Part shown: positions 1 to 11,747 of the stretch, in pieces
Position numbering within the stretch: position 1 is the stretch's first letter
How the letters are laid out: each line of letters opens with the position of its first letter
Source of the DNA: Alnus glutinosa
Lineage: Eukaryota; Streptophyta; Magnoliopsida; Fagales; Betulaceae
Reading direction: 5' to 3'
DNA length: 64,000 bases
Assembly (NCBI RefSeq): GCF_958979055.1
Contig: NC_084888.1
Location: 3,862,001-3,926,000 of the forward strand
Notes under the pieces: model-generated
Databases searched by the model: none
Seen by the model: only the letters and a program-made list of their open reading frames with translations
What the model was told of the DNA's origin: nothing
Made by a program: the position numbers and the translations under genes

Positions 1-979
1 CTTGTTCTTCAGGAAAGACGTGTTAGCATGATTGAGTTTAACTCTAGTGCTCTCATGATCTACTGACGTCAAAGCACGAAGCTGGAATACGATTAGAGAT
101 GGTGTTGCGAGTGTTTTGTTGAAGGATGTTATCCTAGTATGGAAGAGTAAGATGCCATGTTCTTTGCTGAAGACTTATGTGTATACGTGATATCTGTGAT
201 GGAGTGATCGTGTGCACATATGTCCAAGCGACCGGTGAAAAGTATTATTATAGAGGGGTCTATATGTAGAAACTTCCAAGGAGGGATGTCTGGAACTTCT
301 ACATGTTTTCACAGCTATATAGTATGTTTTAAATGTTTTCTAAATAGTCGGTGTTTGCTGCATTAGCTGTTGGTAAATTGTGGCTAATATAGTGCTCGCA
401 CGACTAAAAATAAATAGAGGTTGGTTCTTTGTGAAAACTCAGTTAGTCTTATACCACTGAGGTCTTAGTATGAGGTATACTAAGGCGGTGAACTCACTAT
501 TTCACCTATGCGGATGTGGATACCACCACAACCGTGTAGATGATGTTTCTTTGGCTGCAGGTACTACGGTATAGTCGATGGGTCGGTAGCAGTGTGCTTG
601 GGATATTATGACTGAAGCTCACCGCGACAGTTGTAATTGTCGGATCACGGGTTGTCCACTATTTTATAGGTTTGGTATGGCTTGTGACGTTTGTGTCACT
701 TATTAATTGTTAAGCCATTATTGTTATAGTGTTAATAAGACTCAAACAGATAGATGTTAAATGGCTCTTTGTTGTAATTAATTTGTGATAGATGTATAAG
801 TTGTAATTTCCGCTATTCATATTTATGTTTTCCGCTGCATAGATAGATGTATGTTATACTCTGATTATCAGGTACATGTTATGGGGCATGTGCCATATGT
901 TGGCTGAGCGACACGTAGTCGTGCCACTGCGATGACTCGTTTTATGTTTGTATAAAAAAAAAAAAAACGGGTCGTCACA
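1..979 (+). mobile_element. LARD-like Ty3/gypsy element 1, 5' LTR (right part only)
   Basis: These bases repeat 5966-6944 almost perfectly; one difference was noticed (T here, G there, in the stretch before the final A-run). The segment ends in TCGTCACA and is followed at once by a tRNA-Met-type primer binding site, so it is the right part of a 5' LTR whose left part lies outside the window. Near-identity of the two LTR ends implies a young insertion. No coding sequence was seen. Confidence 0.88.
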
Positions 980-984
980 GAAAA

Positions 985-996
985 TGGTATCAGAGC
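985..996 (+). other. Primer binding site of element 1
   Basis: TGGTATCAGAGC starts five bases inside the LTR end. It is the standard plant LTR-retrotransposon primer site complementary to the 3' end of initiator tRNA-Met. Confidence 0.85.
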
Positions 997-2699
997 AGTT
1001 TGTTCTAGGGTTTGTTAGGAAAAGCGGAAGTCTAGGTTTGTGTTAGAGTTTAAGTATAACCGAAGAGCCTTAGGATTCTAAAAGATTTAACGCAGATAAG
1101 GAAAACTTAAATAGGAATTCTTGTATGCATTGCATGGATTTTGTAATGCATTCATTAGGATTTGTGTTGTCTACGTAGCATAGTTCTTTGTAGACAAGCT
1201 ATGCCACTTAGACAATGACCTCTTCTTTAGTTTGGAGGTGTTGCATGCGTCTCAATAGATTCAAGTGCGACACATTCCCTTTGTCTCGTCCACGTATGTG
1301 GAGTCGTGTTGGTATAGAATGAACCCTTAGGTCAAAACATGCATGGCCACTTTTGTGGTGATGCTATTATGGGTAAGCCTAGGTGACTAGTCGCTTAGCC
1401 TTTTAGAAGAGTCTAGCATGATTGTGATAGGCTATAGGCGACGTAAGAGAGAGCTTCTTGTGAGAGTAGACTAATAACCGTCCTTTAAGAAGTGGTGACG
1501 TATTCTTAGGGCGCATCGAAGGAGACTTGAATCTTGAAGAGCGCGAGACCATCATACGAGATCAATTCAAGGAAATTGCGTAACTACAACTACGAGGATG
1601 ACGCCTAGGGAGGAGACAACCGACAACTAAGGCAACTACTCGATGACGAGAGACGTTTCCTTTAAGAATTCGACTAATAGATACGAGTTAAGATAATAAA
1701 GTATTAATGTGAAACAGACTAACAAGCGGATAACTAAAAATGATAAATTGCCAGATATCTTGTTTTAATAAACCAAGATTTAAGGAATGAAATAAAAATA
1801 GGTAGTTAAGTTAAATTTGACTAATCAATAAAGTTTATGGGCAAAATACTTTTAAAACACGGTTTCGAACATAAGAATTAACTTAAAGGTAGTAGTTCAA
1901 ACATGCTTTGTGTGTTAGGTATAAGATTTAACACAAATAATTATTAAAGTAAAAGTGATAGTTCAATGTGAACTTTCAAAATATAGTTGTATGTGTTAGA
2001 GAATATTGTTTGAATTAGGTCCAAGTATTAGAAAAGAGTTGATTGCTAGTTGATCTTTGATGAGATCATGGTGTCATAACATATTTTCGGTGATGAAACC
2101 AATATTTAGAGAGAACTTATGTTTTGAAGGTATTGATGGTAGTGCAATAGTAAGGAGTTAGAAGATCAAATCGATAATATGTTGAGGATAAGCCATCAAT
2201 CATGAGTAAGTAGCAAGTTGAAGTATAGTGATGTTAGGTTAAGTGTAAAAATCTTAATGGTTTACTTATTTGAGGATGGTAGTACCTATGATTAAACGAG
2301 AAATAGATTATAATATCACATGAGGATAAGTAGATTTGTGAATATTGGAGGTACTTAGTAAGCCCACACTAGATTTTTGGTGTCTTAAAAGGTTACAACT
2401 GAGGACAATTAGGGTTATTCTAACATGATGTTAGAGGTGGACAAGGTAAACGATAGAGGAAGTTGTGGGAAGCAACCAAATTGGTGTTGAGGTTACATAA
2501 GGAATAAATTTCATGGCTAAAGTTTGAGGCACTAAAGATAGATTAAAGTATATGGTATAGAGAAATGAGGAAGATTCACCTTAAGTTATAGTTTGAATAA
2601 TAAGTTTTGAACTAAGGAGGGGAGACTTAGTGGAGTAACTTGGACTAATGATGATATAGATAAAATAGGTGTTTGCAAATTTCGAGGACGAAATTTTTA

Positions 2700-2713
2700 T
2701 AAGGAGGGGAGGA
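2700..2713 (+). other. Polypurine tract of element 1
   Basis: An AAGGAGGGGAGGA run directly precedes the 3' LTR start TGTGAAG. It is the plus-strand primer site in this orientation. Confidence 0.8.
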
Positions 2714-5700
2714 TGTGAAGACCAAGAAAATAAATAGGAGATTTACCAGTTATAAATTATGTTTATATAATTAACAAATAAAAGAATTAAAGTTGAGGGG
2801 CATTTTAGTAATTTTCCTCTTTTTTTCTCCCTTATCCTTTTTCTTTTCCTTTTCTTTTCTTTCTTTTCTTTTTCTTCTTTTTCTTCACGGTGGACAGCAG
2901 TCCACGACTGCTTCTTCTCTTCTTCTCCCTTTCTTCTCTCTTCTTCATTTCTTCTTCTTCTTTCTTCTGCCGAGCGACCCACAGAGAGATCGAGATAGAG
3001 ATGAGAGGCCGAGAGAGATTCAGGGGAGATTGAGAGAGTGGAGAGACAGAGAGATGAGACCGAGAGATGTGAGAGCCGAGAGATGTCGAGAGAGAGATGA
3101 GATCGGGAAGTTGAGGAGTGATCGGAGCCCGATCCTCCGGTGGGTGGCGCCGACGAGACCAGAGGACGCCGACGACGCGATCTCCGGTGAGCCCGTGAAC
3201 CAGAGATGACCCGGGTGAGAGAGAACCCGAAACCCGTAGAAACCGTGACCCGAAGTCTAGACCCGGACCCGATCCTCCATTAACGAACTCCGGCGAACCA
3301 GTGATGGATCGGCGGCCTGAGATGCGGTTTCCGGCAACCCGTGAGCCCAGAAAACCCAAGGACCCGTGACCCGCCTGACCCTAGAGGAAGACCCGATTCT
3401 TCATGGCGTTTTCCGGCGGCTTTTCCGGCGGTCCAGTAGCGATTTCCGGTGGATTTGTTGAGGAAAATCCCTAAGGTATAAAAATCCTATGATTCTATTT
3501 AATTTGTAAATTGGATTATTATAAACCTTGTTGGTTGTTGGATCGGCTGAGCCGTGATTAGGTAGTTGATGTTTTCTGATTTTGGGGGTTCTTGATGTCC
3601 AGTGTGTGTGTCCGGCTGAGCCGTGTGTGTGTGGTTTATGTTGTGGATTGATTGGATTAGTGTGAAATTAGGGTTTGGTTGGATTATGATTTTGGGGGTT
3701 CACTACTGTTGGCCGATTGAGTGTATATTTATGGATATTGTGCTATTTGATCAGTACACAATGTTTGATTTGAGGAATTATTGTAGTTGGATGGGTGTTT
3801 TGGATTATCGGTTTAGGTGATTTTTGGGTGTTAGTTTCATGATGGGAATTGTTGGGTTTAATGATGAAATTATGGATTTGTTTTTAATAGCTGATTTGAT
3901 GATGTTTTATTGAGTCTTGTTGGTGGAGCTTGGTTGAGGATAGGTTCCGGTTAATGTCACAAGGAAATGGTCGAATGGTTTGGTTAGTTCCTTGTGGTAG
4001 CCGTGTGTAGAGAGTGATTTTAATAGGTGTTTTGATGAAATGTTGTTTGGAGAGAAGCTCATGGTTATTGAATCCTCTTTCAGAAATGACTAAATATGTG
4101 TATGTGAAATTGATGATCTTGGAAAGTGTTGTGGTTGGTTATGTTTTAGATTGTTATGCCCTTATTGGGGTTGAGTTGGTTATAAACTAGTAAGAAAATA
4201 AATGAGTAAAGACTGCATTGAGTAAACGAGCAAATAAAGTATGTGGGCATAACGAAAGAATAAACCCATGAATAGGTAAAGTGACTATATAAATAGATTA
4301 TGGGATTTTAGTATAATATAGTTAAAGACATTTAGATAACCTTTAAGATTAAATCACTAGGGTCCTAGGTTAGAAAGACTTAATGGATAAGTGTATCAAT
4401 AATAAGGTAGGAGCGTTTATGTGGAATGGTGGTGGACTAATAGCAAATTAAGCCTAAGTATAATGCTTGGCTTTGAGGTTAATGTATATGCCTCAAGCTT
4501 TAAGAATGTATATTATACTATGTGATCGTAAGTAGCTTAAAAAGAGCTATTAGATTAATATGTTGTATAAGGTTAAGGTTCTATAATCTAAACTATTTAT
4601 ATGGTTAGTAATTAAATAACTAATGCACTTATTCATTTATATTAAAAGTACTTAAAGTTTATTACTGAATTAGGCTTATGTGGATAAACAAACCATAAGC
4701 TTAATGTCTAATAATGATAGTAAGGTAACTTGGTATCCAATTTATTTATCTACGTACACTAAGTAATTTAGTATATTAATGGACTAGGTTTAAGTATTGT
4801 ATATGTATATGTATATATGTACATATATACATATGCATGCATACATGTTAAATATATAATGTTAACTTAGTAAATAAGCAACAAACCATTAATGGATTCA
4901 CAATGGTAATGTGATGTAATAAATAATATGTAGGCGAATAAAATGGTAAATACATCTCCTAATTAATAAGCAAGATATAATAAGAACTTATAACCAATGA
5001 TTAGCCTAATAAGTAGTTTAGGATACCTAGTTAGCTTTAGAAGCGAGTGATGTGACGTGTGAGCACGCGGGTAGTTAGGATGTCATAGAGTATGTGATTC
5101 AATAACATAGTCTAATGCTACCAATGTTTGCAGGATCATGTTCGGATTGGAGACTTTAATTGGTTCTCCAATGTAGAGTCCAAGTGACTAGAGTCCAAGG
5201 AGTGTTCGAGTTGGAGTCTAATGCAGCCAAGGTGGGTATTCCACTCACTGAGAAAATATATATTTTTATATGTATTGGATTGATAAAAATATATATATTG
5301 TTTATGAAACCGAACCAACCATATGATGAAATGTATATGCTTTGAGATGATTTGTTTAGTTTCGATTATGTTCAAATATTATCAATGATGTTTAAGAATT
5401 GATGCATGAGGGAAAGATGTTAATTGATTTAAAGTGTTTTGAGTATGTTTTGCGGTTGAGATCTAAATTATGCAAATTGTTTGAGAACATGTAATGTTGA
5501 AACTGCGTAGATTTGATAAAGAAACTAAGTTTTGAATGATTTCAAAGTGTTGGGTAAAATGCTGGATTTGTTTTGTTTTGAGAGGACGTGATTTAACAAC
5601 TGCATAATTTCAGCGTGACACAGTAGGAAATATATACTGGTCAAGCACGGAACATTGAGCATGTAGTATAGAGCATACATATCAGGGCAACAGTATCAGC

Positions 5701-6944
5701 AGAGTAACAGTATCAGCACATTGAGGCAGTATCACATTGAGGCATGCATAGCATATATAGCATTGTTTTGTGAGAGAGGTTTTTATGTTATGAGTAGTTT
5801 TGCTAGACGTATTGGTATGCATAAGAGTCTTCATGAAAAGATCTTATGTATACTTTTATCGGATGGTCCATGTGTTAATAGCATACATTGAACTTGAAAG
5901 TACATGGATACATGATTGCCCAGGTGCGAGTAATGGCATGTCTATGAGTAGGAAGGTTGACTGTTCTTGTTCTTCAGGAAAGACGTGTTAGCATGATTGA
6001 GTTTAACTCTAGTGCTCTCATGATCTACTGACGTCAAAGCACGAAGCTGGAATACGATTAGAGATGGTGTTGCGAGTGTTTTGTTGAAGGATGTTATCCT
6101 AGTATGGAAGAGTAAGATGCCATGTTCTTTGCTGAAGACTTATGTGTATACGTGATATCTGTGATGGAGTGATCGTGTGCACATATGTCCAAGCGACCGG
6201 TGAAAAGTATTATTATAGAGGGGTCTATATGTAGAAACTTCCAAGGAGGGATGTCTGGAACTTCTACATGTTTTCACAGCTATATAGTATGTTTTAAATG
6301 TTTTCTAAATAGTCGGTGTTTGCTGCATTAGCTGTTGGTAAATTGTGGCTAATATAGTGCTCGCACGACTAAAAATAAATAGAGGTTGGTTCTTTGTGAA
6401 AACTCAGTTAGTCTTATACCACTGAGGTCTTAGTATGAGGTATACTAAGGCGGTGAACTCACTATTTCACCTATGCGGATGTGGATACCACCACAACCGT
6501 GTAGATGATGTTTCTTTGGCTGCAGGTACTACGGTATAGTCGATGGGTCGGTAGCAGTGTGCTTGGGATATTATGACTGAAGCTCACCGCGACAGTTGTA
6601 ATTGTCGGATCACGGGTTGTCCACTATTTTATAGGTTTGGTATGGCTTGTGACGTTTGTGTCACTTATTAATTGTTAAGCCATTATTGTTATAGTGTTAA
6701 TAAGACTCAAACAGATAGATGTTAAATGGCTCTTTGTTGTAATTAATTTGTGATAGATGTATAAGTTGTAATTTCCGCTATTCAGATTTATGTTTTCCGC
6801 TGCATAGATAGATGTATGTTATACTCTGATTATCAGGTACATGTTATGGGGCATGTGCCATATGTTGGCTGAGCGACACGTAGTCGTGCCACTGCGATGA
6901 CTCGTTTTATGTTTGTATAAAAAAAAAAAAAACGGGTCGTCACA
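2714..6944 (+). mobile_element. Element 1, 3' LTR (4,231 bp)
   Basis: The LTR runs from TGTGAAGACC to GGGTCGTCACA, with TGTGA/TCACA inverted ends. Inside: two TATA-like motifs (TTTATATAAT near 2760; TATAAAAA near 3478), a long CT-rich then GA-rich leader-like stretch (2815-3110), a CGGGT/ACCCG-rich block (3190-3420) and an AT/GT microsatellite near 4800-4855. Small ORFs here (for example 2743-3359) follow from the low-complexity composition and resemble no protein. The same family occurs inverted as a solo LTR at 34158-38537. A 4.2-kb LTR is unusually long. Confidence 0.88.
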
Positions 6945-8556
6945 ATTGGTCCATGTGGTATGCCATAATTATTTTTCACTTCCTATGGTTTAAAAAGTTC
7001 ATGAAAGGTCCTTATGGTAAGCAATAATTACAAATCGATCTCTAGAATTAAAAGGGTAGCCCAGCCACTCCCAGCCAATGAAGGTGGCCACACGCCACCC
7101 CCAGAGGCCGTTGGGGGTGGCGCGCAGCCACCCCTAGAAGGTCCAGGGGTGGCCCAAAGGCCACCCCCAAGTCACTGAGGGTGGCTGCGCGCCACCCCCG
7201 ACGGCCTCTGAGGGTAGGGTTGGCAATTCGGGTCGGCGGGTCGGGTTCGTGTTGACCCGGATGACCCGATTACACAATCGGGTCAGACACGAACCTGACC
7301 CAATTATTAATCGGGTTGAAAACCTGAAACCGAACACGACCCACCTGCAAAACGTGTTACCCGAACACGACCCGGGTAACACGTTTACCTTCAACCAAAC
7401 CAGCAAACCCAATTTGTTCAGAGAAGACTGAGATTCTGAGAAGTAGAGAACCCATTGTTTATCAAAACAAAACCAATACAACTATATAAGCGCTAACAGT
7501 AACAGATCTAATGGAAAATTCACCTAAATCGACATGATTAAGCTTTGAAAAAAAAAAGTGAAAACAGGTTGATTCGTGAGGCTATGTGAACTGTGAAGGT
7601 TGATTCGCGAAGGAGGCGTGAAACTGTGAAAGTGAGAACAGAAAATTGAAAAGAAATGAGATGCGAGTCGTGGGTCTTCCGGCGGTCATGGGTCAACCGG
7701 TCAAGCTCTTCCGGTCGTGAATCAGACGCGGGTCTGTCTTCCGTTCTCCTCCCTTGCCAGCTCCGGTTTTGAATCAGATAGAAGCTCTTCCGGCGGTCGT
7801 GGGTTTGTCATCTTCTGAGGGCAAGTCAAGCTTCTCCGGCGGTCGTGGGTTTGAGAGGGGGGAGGGAAAAGGTTGGCGCAGAGAGAGGGGGAAAAGGCCG
7901 GTTCGGCCGGATGGTTGGCGAACTTGGCGGTCGGGCGGCTAGCGGCGGGCTCCTGGGCTAGGGTTAGTGAGATTGTGAGTATCAGTGGACAGTGAATGAG
8001 AAATGAGAATCACAAATGGAAATGGGCATTTCGTAGCTTTCATTTCGGGTGGGTTTTTTTTTTTTTTTTTAATAGTAACCGTGTCAAAATCGTGTCTGGC
8101 GGGTCAACCCGCGGGTTGACCTGCCGGACACGATTGTAATCGGGTCATAATCAGGTTGACCCGATTATGACCCGAATCCGATTACAATAAACCCTAACCC
8201 TATTTTCCCGTGTCGGGTTCGCGGGTCGTGTCAAAAATTGCCAACCCTATCTGAGGGTGGCTGCCTCCCCATTTTTGTTTTTTTGTTTTTTTTTTCTTTT
8301 AAAAAAAATAAGTTTATTTATTTATTTTTTAATAAATTTATATTTTTTTATTCATATGAAAATGTGTCGCCATCTTATTGGTTTGGCGTGGCGCTGATGC
8401 AGCATCTAACAGAATTTGTCAAAAATTTTAACGGAATTTGACTTCAGGAATCGATTTGTAATTATTGCTTACCACAAGGACGTCCCATAAACTTTTTGAA
8501 TTATAGGGAGTGAAAAATAATTATCGCATATCACAAGAATTAGGGTGCAATTATCC
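6945..8556. mobile_element. Mutator-like foldback element with ~100-bp TIRs, left end cut by element 1
   Basis: About 100 bases at 6945-7045 are the imperfect reverse complement of 8440-8556. The right end finishes in GGTGCAATTATCC. The left TIR starts abruptly at the LTR boundary, so the LARD inserted into it and the outermost bases are beyond the window. Between the TIRs are GC-rich GGTGGC/GCCACC repeats (7050-7206, 8258-8275), a T/A-rich tract (8276-8360) and a nested hAT element. No transposase frame was seen. The superfamily is inferred from TIR length and style; a target duplication cannot be checked. Confidence 0.65.
7215..8249. mobile_element. Non-autonomous hAT element (1,035 bp)
   Basis: The ends are perfect 14-bp inverted repeats, TAGGGTTGGCAATT. 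They are flanked by the 8-bp duplication TCTGAGGG (7207-7214 and 8250-8257), the hAT hallmark. Subterminal regions are dense in CGGGTC/GACCCG motifs, probable transposase binding sites (inference). The middle (about 7670-7960) is GC-rich with a repeated TTCCGGCGGTC motif and no transposase. It lies inside the foldback element and is therefore younger than it. Confidence 0.85.
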
Positions 8557-9089
8557 ATGTTATATATTGAGCTTTAACCGCAAGGGTGCATATATGAATT
8601 GTAATTACTATGCACCCCTTTTTCCCTTTCACAAGATAAGGACATGTTTGATTCCACCTTACTAATCTTGATCTTTCTAGTAATTAGGTTTTTACCAGGA
8701 CCACTCATGGGTTAATTAGGCTGCATGTGGGAAGGGAGTGAGAAGCTCGTGGGGGCTGCTCTTTTGTGTATTGTCTTTTTTATAAAAAGAGATAAAGGTA
8801 CGTAGCATCTTAACCGTTAAAAGAAAAAACATGAAAAATGAAGCCAAAGGTAACTCCAACTAAACTGGTAAAAGAATAAAGATAATGATTTAATGGATTT
8901 GCTTTGAGTTGTGGGTCGGAATTGAATCAGAAGTGATGGTTAATCTTTCATGTTTTGGTGTCTCTTTGTACTCAAACTTTTGGATATACAGCGCGAGTCG
9001 TTATAGAAGGAAATGCTCCTCGCATGCTTCTCGACTGTACCCTTTTCACCATGTCATTGGATTCGATCACCATGTGACCCTGTTGGATC
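8557..9089. other. Intergenic, nothing recognised
   Basis: AT-rich single-copy-looking DNA between the foldback element and the first duplicated receptor unit. No gene, TIR pair or repeat was recognised. Confidence 0.5.
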
Positions 9090-10124
9090 GATATACAGAG
9101 AGTTAGTTCAATAAAATAAAATAAAAAATTACTGGAGGCATAAGATTAATTACTTTTCACCAACCAATTGGCTTCAAAGTTAATTTTCTTTCCCTTTTGT
9201 GTGCGTGCATGTACACGAGTCTTCACCAACCTAGAGGAAATTTAAGATGTTATAATCATAGCTAGCTTGTTAAATCCACAAAGGTCGCTATTAAACTTCT
9301 TTCTTGTCCAACGTGGATTTTCAAGCACACTATATATTTAGGTTTCTACTCAAATTAATCCATGCAAAGTGAATTCTTAGAGAAACATTAATCAAAGATA
9401 ATTAACCAAAATCATCAATTCCTTACTGGCCCGGCCAGATTCTTAGAGAAACACTATTTTTTTTTAATGTATTTAAAAACAATTAATCATTTCAAATATT
9501 TGAAAAAAATTTACTTGCACCTCTTAAGTATAAACAGTTTTACAATTATAACTTTGAAGTTTAAAAATAAAAATTTACATAGTCAGAATTTCATATTTCA
9601 AACTTTTTTTTTTTAATTTCAATATTGATTACTGTAGAAATTAATGGCTTGGCTGCATAGAAATTGGAAGAAGTACTGCAGCACAATTGATAATCAGTAC
9701 TACGTACGTCATGGGAAACAAAGTTGCAGTGGTAATCGTCATCATAAAATTTATTACAAATTTGCAAATTTCTTAATTTTGAGGTTGTGATTGTAAAATT
9801 ACTTGTACTTTAGTGAAGTTTCTTTCAAATATTTTAAGAAACCCATGAGATTGATAGAATTACCTATTTGAAACTAAAGGAAAATTTAAGAACTTATTAA
9901 TTGTCAAAATTGAAAACTTTGAGATTAAATTGAAATACTAAGAAAATTTAAGGACTAAATTGAAATTTTCATTAAAAAAAAGGAGGAAATTGCAAAGGAC
10001 TATTGCGTATGTCATTGTGTAAAATTATTGAACTTTCTTCTGGATGTGGCGTTCTGGTTAGTAGACCAGCCCGGCACACATGACACAACACAATGTATGG
10101 GATTCTCATTATTTGAACCATTTT

Positions 10125-10805
10125 AACTGGAAAATATATATATATATATATATATATAGGTTTCGTTTTGTTTGTTGAACGAGTATTCCTTTGAAAAATA
10201 AAACACTTATTATCAAAAATAAAAGATAGTAGAATGAAACTGTTATTCCTACTCTTTAATTTGATTACAACTCATATACTTTAATTGGAATTCAATCAAA
10301 ATTATTAAAAAAACTTCCACATTTTTTTTAAATAAAAAATTAAAAAAAAAATTGAAAAACAATTGGGTGGCCACCACCCCAATGGGTGGTCGACCATCCC
10401 CGAAGCCAATCGAGAGTGGCTGTAGCCACCCCCCAAGGGACTTTGGAGGTGGCCTGTGCGACCCCCAAAAGCTATGGGATGGAGCGACCAGCCCTGGTTC
10501 CATATATGGGTTAGCCAGCCACTGCGAATGACTTTATTTATTTATTTTTCTTTATTTATTTATTTTTACCTTTTTTTAAAAAAAGAAAAAAAAGAAGAGA
10601 ATATATAAAATAATAAGTGATTTTTTCTAAAAAATATAGTCTATTCCCTTAGGAATAATTATTCCTCTCATTTTTTAGAGAAATAGGTATTCTTCTTCGT
10701 AAGAGAATAGTTATTTCAACAGGAATAACTTTTTAAACGAATAGACCCTTACCAAACAAATAAATTTCATTCTAAGGGTTTATTCCGCTAACCAAATGAG
10801 ATTTA
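10125..10805. mobile_element. Probable non-autonomous DNA element, present only in copy A
   Basis: The shared upstream sequence is interrupted here: both sides match copies B and C, the middle does not. It starts with an AT microsatellite (10135-10158), holds a GGTGG/CCACC-rich core (10365-10500) and ATTCC/GGAAT-rich arms (10170-10260, 10640-10790). The ORF at 10249-10503 on the minus strand is compositional. Exact ends and target duplication were not resolved. Confidence 0.45.
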
Positions 10806-10978
10806 AAAGGGGTTGAAACATGGAATACAAACATTACAAATTTTCAACTTGGGAAAAGCCTCTTAGTCCCACGGTATCCACTCCATGTGTTTAGTATTGT
10901 GCATGTGTTGTGTAACTTTGTTGTGCACCAATCCCTTTCAACTTTGAAGTTAAAATTATAAAATCATTTATACTTCAT

Positions 10979-10998
10979 GGGGGGGGGGGGGGGGGGGG
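10979..10998. repeat. (G)20 homopolymer
   Basis: Twenty consecutive G residues lie in the copy A upstream region, where copies B and C have only a short GAGGAGGG. Either a real slippage expansion or a sequencing artefact. Confidence 0.8.
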
Positions 10999-11176
10999 CT
11001 TTTTCGTCCATTAGTGATAAAAGAGGTATACTAAAGTGTTTACACGATAAAGCTTATCATTAGAGGGCACACATAACTTAATTTATGTCCAGACGTTATA
11101 AAAATTATTTTCCAATACAAATTAGCCGCCTAATTTGAACAAATAACTCTATTGACGCTTATTTAAGAGGCTTAAG

Positions 11177-11293
11177 GGGAGGCGTGATTCCGTTCTCCAA
11201 CTGGAACGTTTGATTAACCACCAGAAATTATTTTTGATTAAAAAGCTATTTTTTAATTAAAAGTGTCGGTTGGAGGACGAATCACGCCTCCTA
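11177..11293. mobile_element. 117-bp MITE in the copy A promoter
   Basis: Inverted ends (GGAGGCGTGATTC-type, about 25 bp, imperfect) surround an AT-rich core. The direct repeat GCTTAAG flanks it (11170-11176 and 11294-11300). Copies B and C lack the insertion. Superfamily not assigned. Confidence 0.7.
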
Positions 11294-11367
11294 GCTTAAG
11301 ACTCATATGCCGATTTGGCTATTACTCTTGTCCTTTTCCTTTCAGTGGTATATGCAAATTAAAGAAC

Positions 11368-11475
11368 ATGGAAGACTTTTCTTCTTTGGAAATTGGAAAT
11401 GACTTTGACGTTTACTTTTCAAACATCGAAGTCAAGAACAGACTTCTTCTACATCTGCTCATGACAAATTATTAA
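11368..11475 (+). other. Upstream ORF of copy A (35 codons, MEDFSSLE...)
   Basis: An ATG-to-TAA frame about 270 bases before the receptor start is also present, with the same length and near-identical residues, at 30429-30536 (copy C). In copy B (25031-25165) an 11-base deletion shifts the frame. It could be a 5'-leader uORF, a relic exon or chance conservation in young duplicates. No family was recognised. Confidence 0.35.
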
Positions 11476-11585
11476 TTGTCATCCGCAAGATTGCTTCCTC
11501 CATTTTAGCTGATAAGGTTCGCTTTTCAGTCTCCCACAAGAAAAAGAAAAAAAGAAGAAAAGCTAGCAACTCCAACCAATTTTCC

Positions 11586-11618
11586 ATGGAAAAGCTTCAT
11601 CTCAACGCTATTTGCTAG
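11586..11618 (+). other. Relic start-codon uORF of copy A (10 codons)
   Basis: The ATGGAAAAGCTTCA here matches the true start of copy D (50157). In copy A the frame stops after ten codons because about 140 bases bounded by the direct repeat AGCTTCATCTC (11593-11603 and 11734-11744) separate it from the signal-peptide region. The working start has moved to 11748. Copy B keeps the same uORF (25232-25264); in copy C its ATG is GTG (30647). Confidence 0.65.
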
Positions 11619-11747
11619 TCTTTTGATCACTTTCTGCAATACCATTTGCTAGTCTCTCTGCAATATCTTTCAATCTTTCGGTCTTGGCCTTTTTCTTAGC
11701 AACCGTCTTACCACTTCAATACTCCCATCTCTTAGCTTCATCTCCCC

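Larger units (their letters stand above)
980..2713 (+). mobile_element. Element 1 internal domain, non-coding
   Basis: This 1.7-kb stretch lies between the two LTRs and has no reading frame resembling gag, protease, RT, RNase H or integrase. It begins with a primer binding site and ends with a purine tract, so it keeps the signals needed for reverse transcription in trans. That is the definition of a large retrotransposon derivative (LARD). The purine-tract context (CGAGGACGAAAT followed by AAGGAGGGGAGGA) and the tRNA-Met site resemble Tekay/Del chromoviruses, so an autonomous Tekay-like element is the likely protein donor (inference). Confidence 0.75.
9090..11747 (+). repeat. Duplicated upstream region of receptor copy A
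   Basis: From about 9090 this region aligns by eye with 23340-25393 (copy B) and in part with 28590-30807 (copy C), so promoter and gene were duplicated together. Relative to B and C this copy carries extra DNA: a probable element at about 10125-10800, about 95 bases near 10850-10948 and a MITE at 11177-11293. No clear TATA box was identified close to the ATG. Confidence 0.8.

Noticed and set aside
2743-3359. Opposed ORFs of 79-175 codons
   Set aside because: They lie in CT/GA-rich LTR leader sequence and encode low-complexity Lys/Glu/Arg or Phe/Leu/Ser runs.
10979-10998. (G)20 as a functional G-quadruplex
   Set aside because: A plain homopolymer absent from paralogous promoters, and prone to sequencing error.
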